Assembly (NCBI GenBank): GCA_026826555.1 | Contig: JAKSZT010053836.1 | Span: 7,047,084-7,111,083, forward strand | Length of the DNA: 64,000 nucleotides | From: Tolypeutes matacus | Lineage: Eukaryota; Chordata; Mammalia; Cingulata; Chlamyphoridae | Direction of reading: 5' to 3' | Shown here: positions 11,367-23,640 of the stretch, in pieces | Position numbering within the stretch: position 1 is the stretch's first letter | Layout of the letters: each line of letters starts with the position of its first letter | The notes under the pieces: model-generated | The model's input: the letters and a program-made list of their open reading frames with translations, nothing else | Databases searched by the model: none | What the model was told of the DNA's origin: nothing | Program-made: the position numbers and the translations under genes

Positions 11367-11769
11367 CGGGTACAAGGGACCTGGCAGTGGAGAGAGGAGG
11401 GGAGAGTAGAGACCTTGGAGCTCTGGTGGGGACGGGGAGGTCCAAGGGTGGGGGGTTATGGTGTGGGAGAGTTCTGTATTGGGGCTGGGGGTGGGGCGGG
11501 TGAGGGAGAAGGGAATTGAGGCCATGGGCAAGGCAAGGGCCCGGCAGTGGGTTTGGAAAATAGTTGGCATTTCCAGGCATAACTCTCCGAAGTGTGATGG
11601 TCCACTTGCCTGCGGTTCCCGGACCTCTTATCCCTTTTTTTCTAAAAGGAATTGGTTTTTTAATTCAGTTCCTTCATTTAACTCGAAGCTATGGTGAAAA
11701 CAATATTGATACTTACTTAGGACAGGAAGTTGCACCACAGCATTCGCTTGGCTATGGCAGGCAGGCACT

Positions 11770-11845
11770 GGTTCATTCAGCAAGCCTTTACGGAGTATCT
11801 GCTGTGTGCCAGCCGCTTCTCTTGGCACCGGGGTCCCTGCTATGA
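11770..11845 (-). repeat. LINE-2 3' end fragment
   Basis: Antisense L2 signature: 'ggttcattcagcaagccttt' followed by 'tgctgtgtgccag' and 'ggtccctgct'. Old and short. Confidence 0.6.
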
Positions 11846-12274
11846 GTATGTATACGCCCTGTTAGGCTTCTGAAGTTAGGACTGGATGTTTCTGGTTCCT
11901 TTAGGTGAGGCACCAGGATATATTTTATACAAAATTGCAACATCTAGGAGTCTTACTTGGCTTTTCATCTCATCTCTGTAAGGCTAGTCATGGGGGTTTA
12001 GGAAGTTACTTCACTTCTCCAGGTCGCTCTTCTTCTTCTGTAGGAATGAAGAAATAAGAATACTTTAATCCTCAATTTCCATCTTAAACGTGTACTAGTC
12101 CGATATCAGTGGAAGAATTTTGTGAATGTCTTTTCTGTGACGGTTTTAAGCAATTAATTTTTAAAATTAGTACTTTTTAAATGGTAACAACTTGACTACA
12201 AAGCTGTCACAGAATTTTGAGACCCATTAAAACAAAGTTTAATAAAAAAAAAAAAATGTGTAATAGAAATAATA

Positions 12275-12480
12275 GCTGCCCTTAAGTACTTAGTAAGTAC
12301 TAGGCACAGTGGGAAGTACTTTACTTACCACCCTTCATTTAATCCTCACAGTAAGGAATTGTGAGGAAGTTACTCGTGTCGATTTATTTTACAGTCCCTG
12401 AATCTGAGAAAGACGAATTGTTTTGCCCAAGACAGCATAGCTAGAAAAATGAGGAAGATGGTGCTCTGACATGGGTCTGA
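12275..12480 (-). repeat. MIR SINE
   Basis: Antisense MIR: 'tactaggcacagtgggaagtactttact', 'catttaatcctcacag', and 'ttgcccaagacagcatagct' fall in the expected order for a nearly full-length MIR. Confidence 0.75.
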
Positions 12481-15021
12481 CTGATTTCAGAAGTTCAAGC
12501 TCTGCTGAACTGTTGAATTTTGTAGTTTTAAAAGTGTTTCCTTTGAGTAAAATGGCTCTTGCTGAATTTGTGAGGTTATCCAGAAAACAAAAGCAAACAG
12601 AGAAGGAAAAAGTTACAGCTAAGTCTCTGCTGCTTTTGATATTGAAAGAATTATTGCCTGTGAGTTTACCGTAGCCTCTAGACTATGGTCTCCTGGAAGG
12701 AAAGGAGAGGCTTATATCAGTGTTTGCACTCTATCCAGGGATGCTCCTGGCACCATGGGCAGGGGAACTGGATTCAGAGGGAGAAGAGAGGGCCTGCCCT
12801 TAATCTGTCTTGTTGGGGTCAAAGCATGAAGCACAGAACACAAATGAAATAAAAAGCCAGGACCTCATTTTTGTTGGTAGAACTGTAGAAATTAGCCACT
12901 TCCAGCCTACTGTTTTTTAAATTATATCAGATTCCCAATTCTAAGAATATAAGGATTCTTTTAACATAAAGAAATATGGGGACCCATCTATTTAACCTCT
13001 TGTGTTAGCCAAGAAAACATAATTATAGATTCAATGATGATTATAAGTATATATTTTATTTATCGCCAGTAGCACGTAAAAAATAATGGGATATATCTAC
13101 GGAGAAATTGCTTCTTGAGGTTTCGTGACTCTTGCAGCAATGTCTGTCACGCCTCCATCCCTATGTACCTGAAGCATGCAGCCCCAGGTTGGGAATAATG
13201 GCATATCATAATTTTATGGTATTAAAATAATTGCACATTTAAAAAAACAATTCCAAAAGGTTTTAGATCACAAAGTTTTACGTGGACTCACTGTAGACCT
13301 AGGTGCCTGCTCCAAACTCTGTCATGTAAGTGGAAGTAGTGTTCAAAGTCAGCCACAAAGTAATTTTCTCCTATTGACTGGTTATCAGTCCACGTCTGGA
13401 ATCCTGTGCTTAGTTATGAGAGTCGTGGTTATATGAGGGCCTCTGATAGACTAGTGAAAGTCCAGAATTGTGAGGCATCTGGAAGGTGTTACATCAGCAG
13501 GTGAAGACCTGGGGGAAAGGGGACCTGACAGTCATCTCAGATGTTTGAAAGGTGGTCACAGGGCAGCAACAAAGGTCACAGGTTTGCAGAGAACCATTTT
13601 ATAAAGAATAATTCAGTACAGTTGACTGTCCCTGAAGGGAAAGGAAGTAGGAAGCTCCTGGTCATAGATCTAGATGTCTGTCTTGGGTGTTGTAATGAAA
13701 ATTCCTGAAGAGGGTGCGACAAATGAGGTGTCCTCCTAACCTAAATACTCAGTGCATTGATGTGATCATCTTTCATCCAACAGAGGTGGAGCTTAAGCAT
13801 AAATATTCTTATTTGCTGCTTAAACTTTACGATGGGTCTAAGACTGATTTTTTTTTTCCCATTGTTCCTTAAATCAGATATAGTTACTAATTTTTGAATT
13901 TTGGATGAGTTGATGTGAGATAGGAACTTTTGCTATTAATTTTTAGTTAACCTCAAAACATGATGTAATTTTCCATTTTAGATTGTCAGATAAAATTTCA
14001 AATGTTGAATGTCATTTCCCTTATTCAGAGTGTCAAAATGGTGCTATAGTGTGCCTAAGATTGTTTTTATTGTACAGATATCTTTTGAATGCTGCTTTGT
14101 GCAAAATGCCATTCTAGGTCCAATGGAAAATCAGAGGGATTTTTTGATTAAATATTTTTTAATACATTTCTGCACGCAAGTAACTTGAAATAATCTAGAA
14201 GGCAGACTGTTTATAGGTTGCTATAATAAGGGTAGTGAGGAGCCAAGTATGAACTGTCAGCCTTAAATTACTAAATCAGGTTGGTGTTATAAAAGGCTCT
14301 CGGGAGTTACATGCCACCCCTTCAGGGTCCTTCCTGTGTGTCTTTAGAGATGATGACCATCTAAATTTATGGTTTAAATATTACTATGATCTTTTACTCC
14401 TTTAAATATTACTTATCCTTTACATTTAGGAAAAAAAATTATTATTGAGTGATACTTAAAAATCTTTAATTGCTTTTTGCTGTGAAAGCAATTCATTTTT
14501 AAATATAATTTGGAAAATAAAAAAATATGAAAAAGGTTCTCTCATCAGTCTACCTACCCCAGAATAGATATTGTTATTTAAAATATAATGTACTTCATCT
14601 TTTTTTACATGGAGTTTTGTTTTTTGTTGTTGTTTTCCAGTTATAATTATATTGAATATGCAGATTTGTTCTTTGTTTTAATTTGCCATCCAGCAGACAT
14701 TTTAAAATGTTTTTTGAAAAATAGGATTCTTAATGACAGTGAAATAGTCTATCCAATAGAGGCATCTCAGTCAACTATCTTTTCCCTAACTTATTTTACC
14801 ATGTTGCATACATGATTTTTCAATGTTCAGGATTATTTTAATGGGGTAATATCTAGAAGTGGAGTTACCAGGTGAGTGGCTCGAAAACGTTTTAAACACT
14901 CACTGGATATATCTTGCCAAATTACTTCCCAGAAAGAGCATCTTAATTTATACTCCTATAAGTAATGAGTGTCCTTTTAACGGTACCTGTGTTAGGCAGA
15001 AAATAATACATAGTTATTTCA

Positions 15022-15115
15022 ATTTTTTTTTTTACTGGGAGGTCCCGGGGATCGAAACCGGGTCCCTCCATATTGGCGACAGATGCCCAACCATTTAAGC
15101 CACATCCGTCCCCCT
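15022..15115 (-). repeat. DAS-type tRNA-derived SINE
   Basis: Poly(T) is followed by 'gggaggtcccggggatcga' and ends 'ttaagccacatccgtccccc', the reverse complement of a tRNA-like head with A and B boxes. Same family as 18731-18826, 20549-20640 and 23100-23210. Confidence 0.8.
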
Positions 15116-15639
15116 GAATTTTTTTTATTACAGATAAGTTTGAATGTTCTCCCCGTTTGTCAACTAACCTCATCCTCTGCATTCTGTTGTGTTCTTGCCT
15201 TTTGCCCATTTTATCCGTGTCTGTATCGATTAGGCTGCAAATAACAGAAAACCCATGGGTTTATTTGTCTGATGCCACAGCAAGTCTATGCATAGGCAAA
15301 CTAGAATTGAGTGGTGACTCAAGGATACTGCCAGGGACACCAGGCTCTTTGCATTTGCTGCTCCACCATCCTTACTTAGTCTGTGCTTTCTTTCTTACGC
15401 TTATTGCTTCCTGGTTGCAAGACGAGTGGGTTTTTATCAGGCCTCAGGTTACTTTGTAGAAAGAAGGGGGTGAAGGACCTTGCCAGCCAGATCTTCCCTG
15501 TTCATCAGGAAAGGTCAAAGCTTTCTCAGGATCCCCGCTCAGGAGAACTCTGGTTATGGCCAGCATTGTCACTGACTCACTGGCAAATCAGAGGTCGAAG
15601 AAGGCATTTGTGCCCATCAACCATCGTTCCAGTATGTGG

Positions 15640-16920
15640 ATGTTTTTATTATTTATCCCACTTTTTAGAAGATATCAAATTTGACCTCTTTGTGGAATAC
15701 TTACTTCCTGGCCTATTTGTTATTTTTATACGTTTTTAATTGTTCCTGTAGTCAGCTTTGCTATCATTTTCGTTGTGGTTTTTTTAAAATCATTTTTAAC
15801 CTTAAAAAACAAACCTTTGCTCTCTGGTGCGCTAGTTGCAGGCTGATATTCTGGGAAACAAAACCTGAGATGGAGATTTGTGAATTATATTCTGATGAGT
15901 GAATGTGGCCTGTAGGATACTAGTTTTTGTTTTGTTTTGTTTTGGTGAGGGGGGAGGTGGGTTAATTGAGGTGGTCTTTGTAGTTCTCTGTATGCTCATT
16001 GTTGGAAAAATTAATATTCTTGGGATTATTGGTCATTACAAGATCAAGTTTTGTGTGTTACTGAAATTCTACCTATCATTACTGGTTTTCTTAAGGTAGC
16101 ACCTTAAGGCAGATGTGCCCTTATTGTTGATTTAATTTCTCCTCAATCGGTTTTTCTATAAGCGTCTCAGAGCTACATTATTATGACTCAAGGTTCTCTC
16201 GCAGCTCTGTCTCTTTGGAGGGTTTCTTTGATCAATGTAAAGTATCTTTCTTCGTCTAAATATTTTGTACCTTGAGGTCTATTTTACCTGCTATTAATGT
16301 TAACATTCACCTTTATTTTGATTGTTTGCATAGCATGTTTTAGTCCTTTTCTTTTCTTTTTCTTTTTCTTTTTCCATGTGTGCCTTTTGTGCTTTAACAT
16401 CTAGCTGGATGTTTTTCTCAATCTAAGGCTCTTTGATCCTGTCTCTCTCTTTTAATAGAGACTAACCCATTAATAGATTACTTGGGCTTAGTTTGGACCT
16501 CTTATTGGATATTTTCTATTTACCATGCTTGAATATATTTTCTTTCCTCTTGGGTTGAGGTTTTTTCCCCCTTCTTTGATTTTAAAGTTAAGCATTCTGT
16601 TTCTATTCTTCTGGCAGTTACCCTAATATTTTAATGTACATTCATTATATTTCTTGCACTGAATCTAGGATCACCTCAGTTTCTATATTCCCACCCCACC
16701 CGGTTTTCCCTGAGATTCATTTATTTTCCTTTGGTAATTTGACAGTACTGCTCTCCTCATTACATCCAACTTGTAGACTGGCTGTGCTTATCAGTTCATG
16801 TGTACGTTTCCTGGCAGCTGCAGGGTCTCCCACCATAGCTGCTCATCTGTGGTCATTCAGTTAGGAATTCTCCCAGAATGTAGTCACTAAGTACTCCCCA
16901 CCTCTGACTGTGCCTGTGTA
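15640..16920 (-). mobile_element. Probable old LINE-1 5' region, antisense
   Basis: T-rich sequence resembling antisense L1M 5'-region sequence (for example near 16200-16600), with no clear open frame. The call rests on texture and partial resemblance to 23400-25300 and 33080-35210; it could be another old repeat. Confidence 0.35.
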
Positions 16921-18044
16921 GTTCTTAAAAAAAATTTTTTTTCTTTTTAATTATCTTTCTGTATTGTCATTGGATTAGGCAAGGCCTAATTTAAAATAAG
17001 AAATGAGATGGAACTTTTAGGAAACCAGGAGAGAGAATTTTTCTATTTCTTTATGTTCTGTTCAAAACAATGTTGAACAACATTTAGATTTATTCATGTT
17101 AGTTTCAGCTGCCTGTGGCCTTTTTTCCTCTGAGGAGTTTTGGGGGCTTAGGCAGAAGTTTCGCCTGCTATCTATAGACAAAGGTATAGGTCACAACTTC
17201 AAAAGGAAAAGTTGTCGACTTTTTTGACTTCTCCTGGGGCAGTACGCATTGTATTCCTTACCAGTAATAGGAAAACAACAAGTCAGCATAATTTCTGAAT
17301 AGATCTTTCTCAGAGGTACTTTGTGACAAATTAAACATGGAACGCTTGTAATATGTCCTATTTATTTTCAGAGAAATGTGCACACAGAGATAGATACTGC
17401 TTGCCTTAAAAAACATTAGGTACAAATTGCAGTTTATGGAAGTTCAGCTGGAGATTATCACGTAGAGAGCTTGGGAAAACCAGACAGAATAGGGGTCAGT
17501 TGAGAAAAATTGTTAAGGCTGACTAGGAAGGAAAGAGATAAGAGGTGGGCATTCTAGGTAGTGAGTTCACCATATTTGATAACATGGTGTAGCATGAAAT
17601 AGAGGGTCGAAGGATTTTGAAGTGAGGCTAGAGAGGTAGGTGATGATCTGATTTAAATAACCTTTATGGCATGTCACCATTAAGTTGTAGGTGGTAGGCT
17701 AGAAATATTACGTATTTTTCTATTCCTATTGTTTCAAAAACTTTTAAAAGTTGACAAAAATAGGCAACTCTGAGAACTCATTATTTTGCTGTCTGTTGAA
17801 TTGGTCTTTTGTTGGTAGGTTGTTGAATTCCGTTGAACTTGGACCATGTACTTCTCAAGTGAGAATTTTTCTTTTTACCAATTTTTGTGCCATATAGATC
17901 AGGTTTTGATATCACAGTTATGTTTGCTTTGGGATAGTTTGTGGAAATTATCTGATACTTAAATATATGAAAGAAACCACCTGGGCCTGCAGTTGTCTGC
18001 TTTCGTATTTAAAAGTTGCCTTTTAAATATGTTTGTTTCCTTAG

Positions 18045-18375
18045 ACTTCTGTGAATGGCAAATTGCCATCAAATATGATGTCAAGAAATAATTCCGAAGC
18101 ATCTACTTGCAAAATGACAGAGCCATTTAATTTGGAGAAAAATGAAAGTAAGCTTCCACCATATGATTCTTTAAGAAGTCCTGGAGCACATCCTAACCAT
18201 CCTAATTTCAGGTTGAAAAGCCCAGAGAATGGAAATAAAAAGAACAATTTTTTGCTTTGCGAGAAAACCAAACAGTATTTGGCTAGTCAGGAAGATAGTT
18301 CAGTACCTTCAAACCTTAGTGCCGTCAACGGAGAAGTGGTTGGATACACAGGAGACAAAAAGACATTGCCAGCAG
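18045..18375 (+). CDS. TDRD1: TDRD1 exon 2 (first recognised coding exon)
   Basis: Acceptor ttccttag|ac, donor gcag|gtgagtg; 331 bases, leaving phase 1. It encodes the variable N-terminus with the conserved stretches [20 protein letters not shown] and QYLASQED. In-frame ATGs are at 18075 and 18078; both have A at -3. The codon aligned with the human initiator is ACT at 18045, so the human-type start is absent. Confidence 0.9.
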
Positions 18376-21300
18376 GTGAGTGAGAACTACAAGCCCTCCT
18401 ATTTCTTGATTCTGATGGTTTCTGTGACTTATCAAATACTTGTATAGCCATGTACCTTTGGTCTAGTAACAGAACAGCTGAATGATCGCCCTATAGTATT
18501 TGCATTGAAATATTAATTTAGAAGGATAAAACATATCACATAGCTACTTTTGGCGTGATTGATCACAGAATGTCTGCAAATGAGGAATGTAGGAATTCTA
18601 GGAATATAGAAAGGGTACACTCCGGCCTTACGGGTTTTTCTAAAGATTGGCCATATTTTAGAAATGCCATGCTGACTTTATACAATAATAGTTCACAAGA
18701 CAATTGATTTATTTATCATTCCTTTAGTCTTTTTTTTTTTTTTTTTTCCGGGAGGTCCCGGAGATCGAACCCAGGTCCCTTCCTGTGGGAGATGGATGCC
18801 CAACCGTTTGAGCCACATCTGTCCACCATTCCTTTAGTCTTAATTCAAAAGACCTGCTTTAAGGAGCCTAGCCCTTGTGAATGTATATGAGATATGAGCT
18901 TTTAATTTTATGACGATGTAATTCTCAGAAGGTGGCCTTTGGACCTCTGGGCATTCCCAAGAGGTCAAAACTATTTTCCTAATAATTATTAATATATTAT
19001 CTGCCTTTTTCACTTTTGATTTATACAGATGGTACAAAAGCAGGAGTGGGTAAACCTCTGACCACTTAGGCTCAACGCAAAGTAGGGTCATCAGACTGGG
19101 CAAGTTAAGTCATTGAATTTTTCATTGCTAGGCACTTGTAGTTAAAACAAAAAATGTCAGTTTCACTTGAGAATGCCCTTGATGAAGCAGTAAAAAGTAT
19201 TAATTTTACTAAATCTTAGCCCTTGTGTATATTTATTTTTAATATTTTATGTGATGAAATGGGAATTACTTCTAATTTTGCTCTATACTTATGATACTTA
19301 TCTTGAGGAAAAGCACACATGTGATTGAGTTTTGAGCTAAATTGAAACTTTTTCCTTGGGATACCATTTTTACTTGAAAAGAATGACAAAAACTATGATG
19401 ATTCAGGCTTAGATATTTGGTAAGCCTTTTCTCAAAAATGAACAGTGAGATTGTCACCTCACGGAAAACAGCTCACAGTATTTGTTGCCAACGATAAAAT
19501 TTAAGCTTTTAAACAGAAATTAGAATTTCAAAAAACCTGTACCCACCAATCTGACCTTGACAGCTTCCCAATACTTAAAGACTTTTCTGATGAAATGGAT
19601 GGTGAGATTAACAAATATGATTTTTTGAGAATGTATATGTCAAAATTTGAAAGATCTGCATGGGTCTGTGAACCAGTGTTTTCCAAATGACCAGTGCATG
19701 ATGTTGCCTTTCAAAGGGCAAGATGAACCAATGGATTTTAATATAACATTATAAAAAGTTCAATAATAGGGTTTTAGAATAAATGCAATTAGCAGAGAAG
19801 GCCATTAAATACTCCTCCTTTTTGCAACTACAGATCTTTGTGAGATCAGAGTTTCTTCAGATATTTCAGCCAAAGCAACATATAGCAGCAGATTGAATGC
19901 AAAAGCAGATATGTAAATCCAGCTGTCTTCTGTTAGCCCAAACTAAAGACATGCAAAAATATAAAGCAATGCACTCTTTTCAATAATTTTATTTTATTTT
20001 GGAAAATAGTTGTTTTTTCATAAAAATGTTAATGTATTTATTATTATCTTTAATACGTATTTTAAATTCTTAGTTTTAATTTCTATAACTGTAAATATTG
20101 ATAGACATAAATCATATAAACAGAGAAGTCCTTTGGTGTCCATTGTAATGTTTAAGAATGTAATGGGATACTGAGTCCAAAAAGTGAGAACTGCTGTCTT
20201 ACCAGAGGAAAAATTCACAGTGAGAGGATCGTTGTGAAATTGTAGTCAAGGCAATTTTAGTACAAGTTCCTATTTTCAATATAGGAAAAGTTAGGATGTT
20301 GCTTTTTATGGTATAGCTATAGGCTATTGTGGTATAGTTCTATTATTTGAATATCAATTATGGTATTTTACATTCTCAGGAATAAAAAGCAATATTTGGT
20401 TTTTATTAGAAATTGTGTTTTTTCTTTCCCAGGAAACTCGGTGTCACCATTAAGTGTTGGAAACAATTCACCACCCAAAGAAGTAAATAATGTAAGTTAT
20501 ATATTTTTTTCTATTTTGTGTTTTTGTTTGGTTTAAAGATTCTAAACAGGGGGCGGATGTGGCTCAAATGGTTGGGCATCTGTCTCCCATATGGAGGGAC
20601 CTGGGTTCGATCCCCGGGACCTCCCGGTAAAAAAAAAAAAAAAGATTCTAAACATATTTTTACATTATGTTAATAAAGAATCACTCAGTTTGCAGGTATC
20701 ATTTCAGGCCGTACTTCCTTAGCCTTAATCTAATACATTTTTTTAATTAAACTTTCTTTTGAAATAATTGTAGATTCACATGTGGTTGTAGGAAATTATA
20801 GAGACATCCCCAGTACCCTTTACTCAATTTTCCTCCATGGCAACAGCCTGTAGAACTATAGTACACTATCACAACCAGGAAATTGGCATTGATACAATCA
20901 AGATGAACATTTCCATTTCTGCAGGGTGCCCTGACATTGCCTTTTTATGGTCACATCCACTTTTCTCCTGCCCCTACTCCCTCCTTAATCTAATCTAATT
21001 CATATTTCCACAATTTTGTCATTTCAAGAATGTTAAATAGATGGAATCATACAGTGTGTATCATTTTGAAATTGGCTTTTTGTTCATTCAGCATAATTCT
21101 CTGGAGATTCATTTAGGTTGTTGCGTGTATCAGTAGTTTGATCCTTTTTATTTCTGAATAATATTCCTCTTACCAGGGTCTTTTGCAAAGCAAAAGCTTT
21201 TAATTTTGAAAAAGTCCTTTTGATTAGTTTTTCCTTTTATAGCTCGTGCTTTTGATGTCACATCTAAAAACTCTTTCCCTACCCTAGATCCCAAAGATTT

Positions 21301-23100
21301 TCTCCTGTTTTTTTTTTTTCCCCCAAAAAGTTTTATAGTTTTGCAGTTGAGTTTATGATCCATTTTGAGTTAATTTTCGTTTGTGAGATTTAGATCAAGA
21401 TTGAAGGTTTTTTGTTTATTTGTTTTAGCCTATGGATGTCCAGTTACTCCAGTACCATCTTTCCAAAAACAAGTTGGGTTTGTTTACATGGGTCTTTTTG
21501 GATTCTTTAGTCTTTTCCATTGATCACACAGCCTTGATTACTGGAGCTGTGTAATAAGTTTTGAAATTGGTTGATGTTTGAACATACTCTATTCTTCTTT
21601 TTCAAAATTGTTTTATCTTTTTTAGTTTCTTGGTCTTTTGATATAGATTTTAGAATAATCTCGTCTATGTCTACAAAATATCTTGCTGGAATTTTGATAG
21701 GAATTGTTTTAAACCTCCCTATCAATTTGGGGATTATTGACATCTTTATTATGTTGAATCTTCTTCTCATGAGCACAATATGTCTCTCCTTTTATTTAGA
21801 TCTTTGATTTCTTTCATTTTGTAGTTTTCAGCATATTAGTCCAGAGCATGTTTTGTTAGATTTTTACACCTAAGTATTTTATTTTTTTAAACAATTGTAA
21901 GTGGTGTCCACATGTTCCTTGCTAACACATAGAAATACAATTGATTTTTTTTTCTCCTATGACTTTGCTGAACTCCCTTATTCCATGATTTTTTTTGGAG
22001 ATTTTTTGGGATATTCTTCATAGGCAATCATCATCTACAAGTAGGGACAGTTTTATTTCTTCGTTTCCTTTTCTTTATTTCAGTAATTAGAATTTCCATC
22101 ACCATTATGTTGAATAAGAATGCTGAGAATGGACATCCACTTCTCCCTACCTTAGGGGGAAAGCATGCAGTCTTCCACCATTAAGTGTAATGTTAGCTGT
22201 AGGTTGTTTGTAGATGCTGTTTATGCAGTTGATGAAGTTCTTCTCTTCAGGGTCTGTAGTAATATCCCGTTTCATTCCTGTTACTGATAATTTCTATCTT
22301 CTCTTTTCTTCATTGTCAGTATTGCTAGAGGTTTATCAATTTTATTGATCTTTTCAAAGATCCAGCTCTTTGTTTCATTGATTTTTCTCTCTTTAGTTTT
22401 CTGTTTTTAATTTCACTGAGTTCTACTTTTATCTTTGTTTCCTCCTTTCTGCTTGTTTTGTTCTTGTTTTTCTAGGTTCTTGAGGTGGGGGCTTAGATTA
22501 TTGATTTTGACTTTTCTTCTTTCCTAATGTGTACATTTTAGTGTTATAAATATCCCTCTCTGCACTGCTTTAACTGTGTCCAACAAATTTTGATACATTG
22601 TATTTTCCATTTCTTTGGTTGGTGTGTGTTTTTAAAGACATTTCCCTTGAGACTTCCTGGGTGACCATGAGTTATTTAGAAGTGTATCAGTTAGTTTCCA
22701 ATGGAAATTTTCTTCTGATCTTTCTATTATTGATTTCATGTTTGACTTCATTGTGGTCGAAGAACACTCTGTATGATATCATTTCTTTTAAATTTCCCAA
22801 AGTTTGTTTTATTGCCCATGATATATGGTCTGTCTTAGAATATGTTCTATGGGCACTTGAATAGAAGGTGTAGTCTGCTCTTTTTGAGTGGAATGTTATA
22901 TAAATATTGATTAGATACTGTTGGTTGGTGATGTCGAGTTCTTCTGTATCCTTGCTGATTTTCTGTCTAGTTCTGTTAAAATGTTGAGAAAGGAGTATAG
23001 AAGACTCTAACTATGATTATGGATTTGTCTACTTCTCTTTTCAGATCACATTTTGCTTCACATATTTTGCAGCTCCATTGTTTGGTGCATATACTTTTAT

Positions 23101-23131
<31 letters not shown>

Positions 23132-23609
23132 CGGGAGGTCCCGGGGAGCGAACTCGGGTCCCTCCATATGGGAGACAGATGCCCAACCAGTTGAGCCACA
23201 TCCAACCCCCTGCATATACTTTTAGTATTGCTTTATCTTCTTGTTGTATTGACTCTTTTGCTATCATATAATGTCCCTTTCTATCTTTGGTAATTTTCTT
23301 TTCTCTGAAATCTACTTTATCTGGTAATAATATAGCCACTTCTTTTTTTTTTTTTTTTTTTTTTAATTAATATTTGTATGATATTTATTTTCCCATGCTT
23401 TTTCTTTGAACTTGCTTATATCTTTATGTTTGAAGTGAGTTTCTTATAGACATCATAAGGTAGACAACTTATTTTAATCCACTCTGCCATTGTCTTTTAA
23501 TTGGTGTATTTAGGACATGTATATTTAATTAATTATTGGTATTTTCGGGTTTCAGTCTTCCATTTTATTTTTTATTTTCTGTTCTCTCTATTTTTTCCCC
23601 ACTTCTTTC

Positions 23610-23640
<31 letters not shown>

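Larger units (their letters stand above)
10985..11450 (+). promoter_or_regulatory. TDRD1: CpG-island promoter and probable exon 1 of TDRD1
   Basis: A CpG-dense block about 7 kb upstream of the first TDRD1 coding exon, on the same strand and with no other gene between. It holds two perfect CACGTG E-boxes (11046-11051, 11067-11072) and an NRF1-like TGCGCAGGCGC at 11082-11092. A plausible splice donor, CAG|GTCAGG, follows 11243; another, GCGG|GTGAGG, lies near 11497. The frame that would join in phase with coding exon 2 through the 11243 donor has no ATG that I can see from about 11028, so exon 1 is probably untranslated. Germline genes of this class are typically silenced in soma by CpG-island methylation; that is family knowledge, not visible here. 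Confidence 0.6.
11451..18044 (+). other. TDRD1: TDRD1 intron 1
   Basis: About 6.6 kb of non-coding sequence between the CpG island and the first coding exon. It contains an antisense L2 fragment (about 11770-11845), an antisense MIR (12275-12480), a SINE (15022-15115) and LINE-1-like sequence (15640-16920). The stretches 12500-15000 and 16920-18044 are AT-rich and hold nothing I can name; 17440-17690 resembles a diverged interspersed repeat that I could not place. Confidence 0.6.
18376..20432 (+). other. TDRD1: TDRD1 intron with SINE and hAT fossil
   Basis: Non-coding. It holds a SINE with perfect target duplication (18731-18826) and a decayed hAT-Charlie transposon (18916-20196). The rest is AT-rich with nothing recognised. 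Confidence 0.8.

Noticed and set aside
11026..11580. Long open frames on both strands of the TDRD1 CpG island
   Set aside because: Same GC effect; the ATG frame at 11026 would join exon 2 out of phase through the 11243 donor, and the in-phase frame lacks an ATG.
20549..20640. tRNA gene calls in this and the other tRNA-like stretches (5596, 6394, 15022, 18731, 23100, 32941, 34237, 48170)
   Set aside because: They end in poly(A), several are flanked by target-site duplications, and the cloverleaf is not maintained: SINEs, not tRNA genes.
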